Assembly (NCBI RefSeq): GCF_002027705.1
Contig: NZ_MBTG01000012.1
Span: 372,001 to 436,000 of the forward strand
DNA from: Paenibacillus ferrarius
GTDB lineage: Bacteria > Bacillota > Bacilli > Paenibacillales > NBRC-103111
Reading direction: 5' to 3'
Length of the DNA stretch: 64,000 nt
Part shown: positions 25,268-33,736 of the stretch, piece after piece
How positions within the stretch are numbered: position 1 is the stretch's first letter
Layout: the number at the start of each line of letters is the position of its first letter
The notes under the pieces: generated by a model
Databases searched by the model: none
What the model was told of the DNA's origin: nothing
The model's input: the letters and a program-made list of their open reading frames with translations, nothing else
Program-made: the position numbers and the translations under genes

Positions 25268-26095
25268 ATGAGTCAATCATCAGTGGATGATCAAACATGT
25301 CAAGTCGGCAATCCAGCTAAGAAAAACATTCAGATTGAGACGACCCCTAGACGGGTTCGAGTTCGTGTAGGCGGGGAAACAATTGCAGATAGTAAAGAGG
25401 TCTTGCTGCTGCATGAGCGGGGCCATCTTCCGGTCTATTACTTCCCTGAGTCTGATGTCCGCAAGGATTTGCTGTCTCCGAGTGTGCATTCAACACATTG
25501 TCCGCTTAAAGGAGATGCGAGCTATTGGGATATTCAAGTGGACGGACGGGTTATTGAAAATGCGGTTTGGAGCTACCCGCAACCGATTCCAGAAAGTGAA
25601 GCGATACGCGGGTATCTAGCTTTCTATTGGAACAAGGTCGATACATGGCACGAGGAAGAGGAAGAAATTTTTGTACATCCCCGGGATCCCTACAAACGCG
25701 TTGATGCAATTGCCAGCTCAAGGCATATTGAGATCATCTTGAACGGGGTGAAGCTAGCGGACAGCAAACGGCCGGTTATCGTATTTGAAACAGGTGTGCC
25801 TGTTCGTTACTATTTGCCGAAGGATGATATCCGATGGGAGTTGTTTGCACCTTCTTCACTGCAAACTAGCTGTCCTTACAAAGGAACTGCGACATATTTA
25901 ACTGCGAACATTGACGGCCAGACATATGACAATCTCGTATGGAGCTACCAGAACCCTATACCGGAAATTCCAAAGATTGCTGGTTTGTATGCTTTTTATA
26001 ATGAGAAAGTGGAAGTCTATGTGGACGGTCAGCGAGAGGCTGAACCCAAATGGTTCCGTTCTGCTCTTGATTTCTTTAATGCAAGTGAAGTATAA
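25268..26095 (+). CDS. Tandem DUF427 protein (copy 1)
   Basis: 275 aa made of two DUF427 domains. Domain 1 (about 24-120) has RVRVRVGGETIADSKEVLLL, VYYFPESDVRKDLL and CPLKGDASYWDI; domain 2 (about 145-260) repeats it with HIEIILNGVKLADSKRPVIV, RYYLPKDDIRWELF and CPYKGTATYL. An acidic run DTWHEEEEEIFVHPRDPY joins them. The fold is a small beta barrel of unknown function. CAGGAGG precedes the ATG. A paralogue lies at 30518, and the two flank a betaine-type ABC transporter and an FMN monooxygenase, so they probably share one pathway. Confidence 0.88.
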   Translation: MSQSSVDDQTCQVGNPAKKNIQIETTPRRVRVRVGGETIADSKEVLLLHERGHLPVYYFPESDVRKDLLSPSVHSTHCPLKGDASYWDIQVDGRVIENAVWSYPQPIPESEAIRGYLAFYWNKVDTWHEEEEEIFVHPRDPYKRVDAIASSRHIEIILNGVKLADSKRPVIVFETGVPVRYYLPKDDIRWELFAPSSLQTSCPYKGTATYLTANIDGQTYDNLVWSYQNPIPEIPKIAGLYAFYNEKVEVYVDGQREAEPKWFRSALDFFNASEV

Positions 26096-26137
26096 GCAAT
26101 CTTCCATTCGTCCATCAGCTGAATAATGATGGATTGA

Positions 26138-26168
26138 AGACTGACCTGATAGCAGGAAGTCTTTTTTT
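26138..26168 (+). terminator. Intrinsic terminator after DUF427 copy 1
   Basis: AGACT/AGTCT outer stem with CCTG/CAGG inner stem, then a seven-T run. Confidence 0.75.
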
Positions 26169-26209
26169 ATTTAAACATACTATTCCGATGAGATTAATTA
26201 AAATAATCA

Positions 26210-26238
26210 TTGACAATTGAAAAATATCATTATAATAT
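26210..26238 (+). promoter_or_regulatory. Probable promoter of the ABC transporter operon
   Basis: TTGACA (26210-26215) and TAATAT (26233-26238) are 17 bases apart; an overlapping TATAAT is at 26231. The flanks are AT-rich, with ATTATAATATTG and CAATATAATAAT arms nearly mirroring each other around 26255. Confidence 0.55.
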
Positions 26239-26296
26239 TGAAATACGGTTATTGATTATCACAATATAATAATGTAGGGATCCACCAAACGATTGG

Positions 26297-26333
26297 AGGT
26301 CTCATTTTCCCGCAAGGGAGGATGGGGCCTTTT
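26297..26333 (+). promoter_or_regulatory. Leader hairpin before the ABC transporter, possible attenuator
   Basis: AGGTCTCATTTTCCC pairs with GGGAGGATGGGGCCT over all 15 positions (with G-U pairs) around a GCAA tetraloop, followed by a short T run. It sits between the promoter and the ATG at 26360. It could terminate early, control the downstream genes or protect the mRNA. Confidence 0.5.
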
Positions 26334-26359
26334 ACTGTTGCGAAAGGATGTTTCGATCA

Positions 26360-27501
26360 TGAGTGAAATTGCTTTGGAATTCAAACAAGTAGGCAAAAAT
26401 TACGGTTCGGGTTTCGTTCTAGAGAACTTTGATCTCCAAGTTCCTAGGGGGCGCATTGTGACGCTTATTGGTCCTTCCGGTTGCGGTAAAACAACCATCC
26501 TGAAGATGATCAATCGGTTGATTGAGCCAGAGGAAGGACACATACTGCTGGATGGTACGGATATCAGTTCGCTCGACCCGGTGGAGCTAAGAAGAAATAT
26601 CGGATACGTTATTCAACAAATAGGTTTATTCCCACATATGACCATTGAGGAAAATATTACAATTGTTCCTAGGTTAAAAGGGGAGTCCAAGAAACAGTTA
26701 GTTGCCCGAACAGAAGAACTGCTCAGATTAATCGGATTGGACCCGTCGCATTTTCGCCGCCGATATCCGCATGAACTCAGTGGCGGTCAGCAGCAAAGGA
26801 TCGGAGTAGCTAGAGCACTGGCCGCCAATCCGTCTATCATTTTGATGGATGAACCGTTTAGCGCGTTGGATCCGATTAGCCGGATACAGCTTCAAAAAGA
26901 ACTGATCCATCTGAACAAGCACGTCCAGAAGACAATTGTCTTTGTGACGCATGATATCGAAGAAGCGTTGAAAATCGCTGATCAGATTATTTTGCTCAAA
27001 GACGGGAAAATTGTCCAAGCCTCGACACCGGAGCAGCTGCTGCAAAGTCCAGCCAACGCTTTTGTACGCGAATTCGTAGGCGCGGAAAGATTCCAAACCG
27101 CTGTGACGGAACAAACGGCTGTTAACGTGATGGAATCAGCCATATCCATCAAATCGCAAGCAGCGATCTCCGAAGCTTTTGGACAATTAAAGCTCAACAA
27201 GGCTAGGGATTTGATCGTCACCTGTCCAGAGAACAGAGTTCTGGGTGTTGTCGGGGTCGATGAACTTAGTCAGTTTGCCAGGGAAGAGAATTTCCCCATG
27301 CTGAAAGTGGAAGATATCATGAGAACCAATATACCTTCTATTCATACACAAACCACCACCGCTCAAATATCCAATCTGCTAAAGAATTATCATATTTTGC
27401 CTGTCGTTGACGAATCCCAGCAACTGCATGGCATCGTCACACAGACGAGCTTCATTCAAGGAATTGGCTCAACGCTGATCAGAGATAAGGTGATCGTATG
27501 A
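26360..27501 (+). CDS. Betaine-type ABC transporter ATP-binding protein with CBS domains (OpuCA/EgtV-like)
   Basis: 380 aa from the ATG at 26360. Walker A is GPSGCGKTT, the Q loop QQIGLFPHMT, the signature LSGGQQQRIGVARAL, Walker B IILMDEPFSALD and the H loop VTHDIEEAL. After residue 240 come tandem CBS domains (MESAISIKSQAAISEAFGQL, VEDIMRTNIPSIHTQTTTAQ), as in the osmoprotectant importers OpuCA/ProV and the ergothioneine importer EgtV. The stop overlaps the permease start (ATGA). Given the downstream enzymes, import of a betaine such as ergothioneine is proposed. Confidence 0.92.
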
Positions 27502-28154
27502 ATCAGTTCTGGAATACGGTACAGGCGGATTGGCCGAAAATTGTGCAAAAAACAACCGAGCATATTGAACTTTCTCTGATTTCCGTTTTCATTGCCTGCC
27601 TCATTGCTATTCCGCTGGGCATCTATTTAATCGCACATAAACGAGCAGCCAATGGCGTTATCACGGTGGTTTCGATCATACAAACGATACCAAGTTTAGC
27701 TTTATTCGGCTTCATGATCCCGTTGGTCGGAATCGGGACGAAACCTGCGATCATAGCGCTTAGCTTATACGCTCTGCTTCCCATTTTACAAAATACATAT
27801 GTAGGCATTTCTAGTGTGTCGCCATCCTTGATTGAAGCCGGAACTGGCATGGGCATGACACGCTGGCAACTATTATGGATGGTTCAGCTGCCTATCGCAC
27901 GCAGCTTTATTATGGCAGGCATACGATTAGTAGCTGTACAAACGATCAGCTTAGCAACAATAGCTACTTACATAGCTGCAGGCGGTTTGGGGGACATCAT
28001 CACACGAGGGATCGCCATGATTAATACAAATACGATTCTAGAGGGAGCCATTCCGGTATCACTACTGGTCATTATTGTTAATTTACTTTTATTAGGGCTA
28101 AACCATTGGTTAACCCCAAAGGGCCTGCGCCCCAAAAAGAATATAACAGGGTAA
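27498..28154 (+). CDS. Betaine-type ABC transporter permease (OpuCB/EgtU-TM-like)
   Basis: 218 aa with about five or six membrane spans and the EAA loop LIEAGTGMGMTRWQLLWMVQLP typical of the ProW/OpuCB family. Only one permease gene is present, so it should act as a homodimer, unlike OpuCB/OpuCD pairs. ATGA overlap with the ATPase gene; the substrate-binding lipoprotein starts 20 bases after its stop. Transports the same betaine-like solute as its partners. Confidence 0.92.
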   Translation: MNQFWNTVQADWPKIVQKTTEHIELSLISVFIACLIAIPLGIYLIAHKRAANGVITVVSIIQTIPSLALFGFMIPLVGIGTKPAIIALSLYALLPILQNTYVGISSVSPSLIEAGTGMGMTRWQLLWMVQLPIARSFIMAGIRLVAVQTISLATIATYIAAGGLGDIITRGIAMINTNTILEGAIPVSLLVIIVNLLLLGLNHWLTPKGLRPKKNITG

Positions 28155-28174
28155 GAGGAGAGGGGATTTTATCA

Positions 28175-29116
28175 ATGAAAAGGTTTAAACATCAAACGGG
28201 TAACAAGTCGTACAATCCTTTGCTTAAAGCAACAACAGCTGGGTTAGCCATCATACTGGCTGTCTCGCTGACAGGCTGTGCCAAATCGGCCTCAAGTTCA
28301 TCCGATACGATTCATATTGCGACGAAAGGCTTTGCAGAATCCGATATTTTGGCAAATGCATTTAAGCTGCTGATTGAAAATGAAACGAAGCTCAAAACGG
28401 AAGTGGCGACGCTTGACAATTCACTTCTGTGGAATGCGGTGAAGGAAAAGAAAGTAGACACCTATGTGGAGTATACAGGCACTGCCCTTATCAACATTAT
28501 TAAAGCAGAAGCGGAGTTCGACCCGCAAAAGGCTTATGACAAAGTCAAAAAAGAATTGTCGGAGAAAAACCAAATTACAGTTCTTGATCCTATTGGATTC
28601 AACAACACCTATGCATTTGGTTTACGCAAAGACCAAGCTGAGAAATACGGCATTAAAACAACCTCGCAATTAGCAGAAAAATCAGGAGAACTCATTTTTG
28701 GAGCGACAGAGGAGTTCATTAATCGTCCTGACGCGTGGCCACCGGTAATTAAAACTTATAATCCGAAGTTTAAAGAGATCAAAACGATTCAAAACCCAGG
28801 GCTTCAATACCAAGCCATCGAGCAGAAATTAATTGATTCCATGATCCTGTATACGACCGACAGCCAAATTACGGTGAAGCCGATTGTAGTTTTAGAAGAT
28901 GACAAGCACGTATTCCTGCCTTATTATGCCATTCCGGTTATCCGTGATGAAGTGCTGAAGCAGCATCCAGAGTTAAAAACAATTTTAAACAAGCTCGCAG
29001 GTAAAATTACGGATGCGGAAATGCAAAAGTTGAACAGTCAGGTGGACATTAAACAAAGGCCAGCACTGGATGTTGCAAGAGAATGGCTGCAAGCCAAAGG
29101 CTTAATCAAGAAATAA
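28175..29116 (+). CDS. Betaine-type ABC transporter substrate-binding lipoprotein (OpuCC/OsmF/EgtU-like)
   Basis: 313 aa from the ATG at 28175, behind GAGGAGAGGGG; an in-frame start at 28106 lies inside the permease gene. The lipobox is LAVSLTGC (Cys about 29). The OpuAC/ProX-type fold shows as HIATKGFAESDILANAF, VDTYVEYTGTALINI and DPIGFNNTYAFGLRKDQ. The YTGT segment is the hallmark of this family. Quaternary-amine binding by an aromatic cage is the family rule; here I infer a trimethylammonium solute such as ergothioneine, which would need binding data. Confidence 0.91.
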   Translation: MKRFKHQTGNKSYNPLLKATTAGLAIILAVSLTGCAKSASSSSDTIHIATKGFAESDILANAFKLLIENETKLKTEVATLDNSLLWNAVKEKKVDTYVEYTGTALINIIKAEAEFDPQKAYDKVKKELSEKNQITVLDPIGFNNTYAFGLRKDQAEKYGIKTTSQLAEKSGELIFGATEEFINRPDAWPPVIKTYNPKFKEIKTIQNPGLQYQAIEQKLIDSMILYTTDSQITVKPIVVLEDDKHVFLPYYAIPVIRDEVLKQHPELKTILNKLAGKITDAEMQKLNSQVDIKQRPALDVAREWLQAKGLIKK

Positions 29117-29146
29117 GGAAATAACCTGTGTGGGAGGAGCAACAAC

Positions 29147-30505
29147 ATGAGTAAAGAAAAACGTCAGATGGCGCTCGGAGCTATGATGTATTTTCCCGCT
29201 GGAGAGCATATCTCCAGTTGGAGGCATCCGAAAGCCGATGCGGAGGGACTGCTTGATTTTAACTATTACAAGCAGATTGTGCAGACGGCAGAACGCGGTA
29301 AATTCGATATGTTCTTTTATGCGGATGAATTGTATGTATGGGATCGGTTTGAGTCAGGGGTTAGTCATTCCAACAGCATTCGTCCTGAGCCGTTCTCGCT
29401 GCTTTCCGCGTTAGCCGTTGTGACGGAGCATATCGGTTTGGCGGCGACGATTTCAACTACGTACAATGAGCCTTATCATATTGCCCGCAAACTGGCAACG
29501 TTGGATTATTTGAGCAATGGCAGGGCAGCTTGGAACATCGTAACCTCGCAAACCGATGAGGAAGCGCGTAATTTCGGCAAAGATAAGCATTTGGATCATG
29601 CCCTTCGCTATGAACGTGCAGGTGAGTTTGTAGATGTGACGCAAGGCCTCTGGGACAGTTGGGAGGATGACGCACTGCTCTTCGATAAAGCAAGCGGATA
29701 CTTCGCGGATATAAATAAGCTGCATAATCTGGATCACCAAGGCAAAGATTTTAAGGTTCGAGGTCCTTTGAATATAAGCAGGCCGCCGCAGGGCCATCCT
29801 GTGCTCATCCAAGCGGGTGCCTCCGAAGCAGGGAAGGAACTGGCGGCGGCCAAAGCCGAAATCGTCTTCGCGCCAGGATCTACCTTTGCGCCAGGCGGGA
29901 TGCTGGAGGACGGGCAGCGACTCTATGAGGATTTGAAAGGCCGGATGGCCAAGTACGGCAGGGAACGCGACGAATTGAAAATATTACCTGGCGTAATGCC
30001 TATTATTGGCCGCACGGAAGCGGAAGCTAAGGAACAATTAGCATTGATAGATGAACTTACTCCACAACAATTAGGCTTGGATTTGCTATCGCACTACTTG
30101 GGTCAAGATGTGTCTTCCTATCCCTTAGACGAGCCGCTGCCTTACCTGCCGGAGATTGCAGAGTTCAATCAAAGCAAGAGCGGTTTGCAACGCATTCGTG
30201 AAATTCTTCAGCAAGAAACGTTGACGCTTCGTCAATTGTATCAGCGAATTACGAATAAGCGAGGCATTGCGGGGACACCCGAACAGATAGCCGACCATCT
30301 GGAAGAATGGTTTATTCACGGAGCGGCTGACGGTTTTAACATCGCTTTCCCGCATTTGCCTGGCAGTCTGACGGATTTTGTGGATTTGGTTATTCCGGAA
30401 TTGCAGCGCAGAGGGTTGTTTCGGACCGAATATACGGGGAAAACGCTTCGCGATCATTTGAGTTTACAGCGTCCTGCTAATCGATTTACCAAAGTAAGGG
30501 CATAG
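29147..30505 (+). CDS. FMN-dependent monooxygenase, NtaA/SnaA/DszA/SoxA family
   Basis: 452 aa, the usual length for this bacterial-luciferase group. Markers are GAMMYFPAGEHISSWRHP at the N-terminus, FDMFFYADELYVWDRFE, GLAATISTTYNEPYHIARKL, GRAAWNIVTSQTDEEARNFG and HPVLIQAGASEAGKELAAAK. Family members oxidise N or S heterocycles and aminopolycarboxylates using FMNH2 from a separate reductase, which is not in this window. It sits between the betaine importer and a DUF427 gene; attack on a sulfur substituent or N-methyl group of the imported compound is a possible role. Confidence 0.9.
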   Translation: MSKEKRQMALGAMMYFPAGEHISSWRHPKADAEGLLDFNYYKQIVQTAERGKFDMFFYADELYVWDRFESGVSHSNSIRPEPFSLLSALAVVTEHIGLAATISTTYNEPYHIARKLATLDYLSNGRAAWNIVTSQTDEEARNFGKDKHLDHALRYERAGEFVDVTQGLWDSWEDDALLFDKASGYFADINKLHNLDHQGKDFKVRGPLNISRPPQGHPVLIQAGASEAGKELAAAKAEIVFAPGSTFAPGGMLEDGQRLYEDLKGRMAKYGRERDELKILPGVMPIIGRTEAEAKEQLALIDELTPQQLGLDLLSHYLGQDVSSYPLDEPLPYLPEIAEFNQSKSGLQRIREILQQETLTLRQLYQRITNKRGIAGTPEQIADHLEEWFIHGAADGFNIAFPHLPGSLTDFVDLVIPELQRRGLFRTEYTGKTLRDHLSLQRPANRFTKVRA

Positions 30506-30517
30506 GGAGGAATTCGT

Positions 30518-31339
30518 ATGGCACATGCAGACCCGCAATGGACATTGCGAGACGGCGATCGGACTGGTTGGCAAATACGGGCAGAGGTGAGTCCAAGATG
30601 GATTCGTGTCCAATTTGCCGGAGTGACGGTGGCTGACAGCAAGAAGGTATTAATCGTAACGGAGACTGGCAAGCTGCCGGTGTATTATTTCCCGAAAGAG
30701 GATGTTCGAACAGATCTTCTGACTCCTTCCGTACATACGGAAGAGCATGCGAATAAGGGGGAAGCCCTCTACTGGCATATTCAAATTGGAGATACGATCA
30801 TCGAACGGGCTGCTTGGAGTTATGCCAGACCTAGTGCGGAAACGGAATTTCTCAATGATTATTTCTCATTTGTTTGGAAAAAGGCGGAGGCCTGGTATGA
30901 GGAGGAAGAGGAAATATTCGTGCATGCCCGCGATCCTTACTCAAGAGTTGATGCGATTCCAAGCTCTCGCCATATTCAAGTCTACATCGGCGGAGAACTG
31001 GTCGCAGACAGCCGGCGTCCTGTTGTTCTCTATGAGACTGGACTTACACCCCGGTATTATTTGCCAAAAGAAGACATCCGATTGGACTTGCTGTCGCCTT
31101 CCGATAGCCTAACACGTTGTCCGTACAAAGGGATTGCCTCTTATTGGTCAGCAGCGCTTGGAGGGAAAACGTACAAAGACGTTGTTTGGAGTTATGCCCA
31201 GCCGCTACCTGAAGTTCACGAAATTGCCGGTCTATTAAGTTTCTATAATGAAGAAGTAGACGCCCTGTATATAGACGGGGAGCAATGGCTATTGCAAGAG
31301 AAAGATCGGCTGCCCTATAAGTCGATCGCTCCGCAATGA
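30518..31339 (+). CDS. Tandem DUF427 protein (copy 2)
   Basis: 273 aa, two DUF427 domains like the copy at 25268: WIRVQFAGVTVADSKKVLIV, VYYFPKEDVRTDLLTPSVH and then HIQVYIGGELVADSRRPVVL, RYYLPKEDIRLDLLSPS, joined by a matching EEEEEIFVHARDPY linker. AGGAGG precedes the ATG, 12 bases after the monooxygenase stop. The two copies agree along their full length, so they arose by duplication; this one keeps an aromatic VWSYAQPLPE near the end. Function unknown, but pathway linkage by position is strong. Confidence 0.88.
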   Translation: MAHADPQWTLRDGDRTGWQIRAEVSPRWIRVQFAGVTVADSKKVLIVTETGKLPVYYFPKEDVRTDLLTPSVHTEEHANKGEALYWHIQIGDTIIERAAWSYARPSAETEFLNDYFSFVWKKAEAWYEEEEEIFVHARDPYSRVDAIPSSRHIQVYIGGELVADSRRPVVLYETGLTPRYYLPKEDIRLDLLSPSDSLTRCPYKGIASYWSAALGGKTYKDVVWSYAQPLPEVHEIAGLLSFYNEEVDALYIDGEQWLLQEKDRLPYKSIAPQ

Positions 31340-31367
31340 TGAGCAGGACCAGAAGGAAGCGCGGATA

Positions 31368-32273
31368 ATGACAAGAAAGAAGTCGGCTTTCATCGGTTTG
31401 TTCGCCGTAGCCTTGATTTGGGGTATCACTTATGTATTAAGCGCCTATTTGCTAAAGGCGTTCTCCCCGATACTCCTGTCGTTTTTACGGATCTGCATGA
31501 CGGGGGCATGGTTGGCAGCCTTCATGAATGCACAAGCGATCCAGCACCCGAGTAGAAAAGAGTGGGGCCTGTTAATTGGGTCCGCTATCTTTTTTACATT
31601 GATTCAGCAGCCCTTATATTTCATTGGGTTACAGCTGTCCACGGCAGCGAATGCCTCACTGATTTATGCCGTGGCTCCTTTAGCTACGCTGATTCTTGAA
31701 GTGATATTTTTGAAATCAAAGCTCCATTGGAGCAAGATGGCTGGCGCATTAATTGGCTTTAGCGGTGTCTTGGTTATTGTCATTTTCAGCGGGCAATCTT
31801 TGGGCTTATCTATTGGGGATTTGTATTTAATCATTGCCATGCTGGGACTTTCAATTAGCATCTTGTTTACGCCCAGCTTATCCAAGCGGATGTCCCCGTT
31901 TTCTATTTCTCTATACTCCACACTGATTGGCAGTATTCTCATGGTGCCAATGGCAGCAGGTGAACGGTTGATTGGGGTAATGGAAATACACGGAAGTTTC
32001 TTCACGTGGATGCTGCTCCTAATCTCAGGGTTGCTTAATGTACTCGCTGGACTTTGGTGGATTCGCGGCATTGCCGAGGTTGGTCCCGGAACGGCGGCTT
32101 TATTTAACAATTTACCGCCATTTATCGCGATTATTGCCAGTTATTTATTTCTTGGAGATGCTGTCTACTTCACGCAATTGGCAGGTGGAGTCTTGATTGT
32201 GGCAGGCGTTTTCATTTCTAATCATGACTTGTTCAAGCGGGTTCACGGGCAGTCCGGACTAGATATCAACTGA
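31368..32273 (+). CDS. EamA family (DMT) transporter
   Basis: 301 aa with ten hydrophobic spans in two repeated EamA halves (ALIWGITYVLSAYLLKAFSP; GAPGTAAL-like VGPGTAALFNNLPPFIAI in the second). Transporters of this group export amino acids and related metabolites. It is the last gene of the importer operon, 28 bases after DUF427 copy 2, and a terminator follows. Export of an end product or of a toxic intermediate is a guess. Confidence 0.88.
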   Translation: MTRKKSAFIGLFAVALIWGITYVLSAYLLKAFSPILLSFLRICMTGAWLAAFMNAQAIQHPSRKEWGLLIGSAIFFTLIQQPLYFIGLQLSTAANASLIYAVAPLATLILEVIFLKSKLHWSKMAGALIGFSGVLVIVIFSGQSLGLSIGDLYLIIAMLGLSISILFTPSLSKRMSPFSISLYSTLIGSILMVPMAAGERLIGVMEIHGSFFTWMLLLISGLLNVLAGLWWIRGIAEVGPGTAALFNNLPPFIAIIASYLFLGDAVYFTQLAGGVLIVAGVFISNHDLFKRVHGQSGLDIN

Positions 32274-32279
32274 ATAAAG

Positions 32280-32315
32280 GACAGACATGTGCAGGGCACA
32301 ATCGTCTGTCTTTTC
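32280..32315 (+). terminator. Intrinsic terminator after EamA gene
   Basis: GACAGAC/GTCTGTC outer stem with TGTGC/GCACA inner stem, then TTTT. It separates the importer operon from the catabolic operon. Confidence 0.78.
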
Positions 32316-32365
32316 AGCTTTATTGACAGCTCGAACTATCTACTCCACATGGAAGAGGTTATAGC

Positions 32366-33736
32366 ATGATGTTTGATTTAATTATTAGAGGGAACTTGGT
32401 TTTGGAGAATGAAGTGATGTACGGGGAAATTGGCGTCCAAGCAGGTAAAATCGCAGAGATTGCCCAGCCTGGAAAGCTTAAGTCGCTTAACATGCAGGAC
32501 TTTGGCGACTGCTTCGTGTTCCCTGGCATGATTGACGCGCACGTCCATTGCTTCAGCAATCCACATGAAGGCTTTGCGGCAACATCGGAGTCCGCAGCTG
32601 TCGGAGGACTGACCACTATTTTGGATATGCCCTATGATCTGGCTGCACCGATTACTAACTTGGCTCGCTTTCAGCAGAAGGTAGAGAGATTGGAAAAAGA
32701 AGCGCTGATTGACATTGGCTTGTGGGCAACTATTGCCAAAAGCGGAGGAACACAGCAGATTGGCCTGCTGGCTGACGCTGGCGCAGTAGCGTTCAAAATG
32801 TCTACATTTGAAACCGATCCTCATCGCTTTCCTGAAATCGCAGATTCGGAAATTATGAAAGCTATGACGTTGATTAGTCAAACAGGTCTGCGCGCAGCCT
32901 TCCATGCTGAAAACAATGAAATGATAAAGCAGTTGACGGAGTCTTATATCCAGCAAGGTCGCTTGGATCCACTAGCACATATGGAAACACGTCCCCCCGT
33001 CACGGAGACAAGTGCCGTTCTGAAACTATTGGAATTCGCCTACTGGACGGGGGTCAAGCTGCACATCGTTCATGTCAGTCATCCGCGGACGATTGATTTA
33101 GCAATGATTTATAAGCAAATGCAAGTAGATGTGACTACGGAAACGTGCTACCCCTATCTGCTCATGGATGCTTACGATCTGGAGCGATTCGGACCCAAAG
33201 CCAAAAATAACCCGCCGCTTAGGCTGCCTGAAGATGTTGTCGGCTTGTGGGATCATCAGCTGCAAGATCACATAGACCTCATTACATCGGATCATGCCCC
33301 TTGGGGCAGCGATAAGAAAGAAGTGGGGAATACGAATATTTTTGAAGCTGCTTCCGGTATGCCAGGTGTTGAGATTCTCGTGCCGCTTATGTTTGAATGG
33401 GCTGTCGTCAAAGGTGGCATATCCCCTGTTGTCCTAGGCAAATGGCTTTCTCAGCACCCGGCAGAGGTATTTCAGATTCAGGGCAAAGGGAAAATTACCG
33501 TTGGCAACGATGCTGATTTTACGGTTATTGATCAGGACCAAAGCTGGATAATCGATGAACAGGCGTTTAAATCGCATTCCAAGCTTTCGCCGTTCCATGG
33601 CCGTGAGGTGCAGGGGAAGGTGATTCAAACCATCGTCCGTGGAACGACGGTTTATGACGGCTTCGAAGTGAAGGTCAAACCAGGTTTTGGACGATTCGTC
33701 GCAGGAGCAGCCGTGAAAAAGGGGGCATATCAATGA
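32366..33736 (+). CDS. Dihydropyrimidinase/hydantoinase-type cyclic amidohydrolase
   Basis: 456 aa (ATG at 32366 or the next at 32369). Metal-site residues are all present: HxH in MIDAHVHCFSNPHEG, the lysine to be carbamylated in AVAFKMSTFE, His in AAFHAENNEM and in LHIVHVSHPRT, and the Asp in LITSDHAPWGSDKKE. The family opens cyclic amides such as hydantoins, allantoin or dihydropyrimidines. The next gene is a carbamoyl-amino-acid hydrolase with a 4-base overlap, so hydantoin ring opening to an N-carbamoyl amino acid is the best reading. In the proposed pathway its substrate would be hydantoin-5-propionate. Confidence 0.88.
   Translation: MMFDLIIRGNLVLENEVMYGEIGVQAGKIAEIAQPGKLKSLNMQDFGDCFVFPGMIDAHVHCFSNPHEGFAATSESAAVGGLTTILDMPYDLAAPITNLARFQQKVERLEKEALIDIGLWATIAKSGGTQQIGLLADAGAVAFKMSTFETDPHRFPEIADSEIMKAMTLISQTGLRAAFHAENNEMIKQLTESYIQQGRLDPLAHMETRPPVTETSAVLKLLEFAYWTGVKLHIVHVSHPRTIDLAMIYKQMQVDVTTETCYPYLLMDAYDLERFGPKAKNNPPLRLPEDVVGLWDHQLQDHIDLITSDHAPWGSDKKEVGNTNIFEAASGMPGVEILVPLMFEWAVVKGGISPVVLGKWLSQHPAEVFQIQGKGKITVGNDADFTVIDQDQSWIIDEQAFKSHSKLSPFHGREVQGKVIQTIVRGTTVYDGFEVKVKPGFGRFVAGAAVKKGAYQ

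Noticed and set aside
26100..26360. SAM, cobalamin or other known riboswitch before the importer
   Set aside because: No conserved riboswitch core is visible; only the single GCAA hairpin.
32323..32351. Promoter for the hydantoinase operon (TTGACA at 32323)
   Set aside because: A good -35 box, but no acceptable -10 box lies 16-18 bases downstream.
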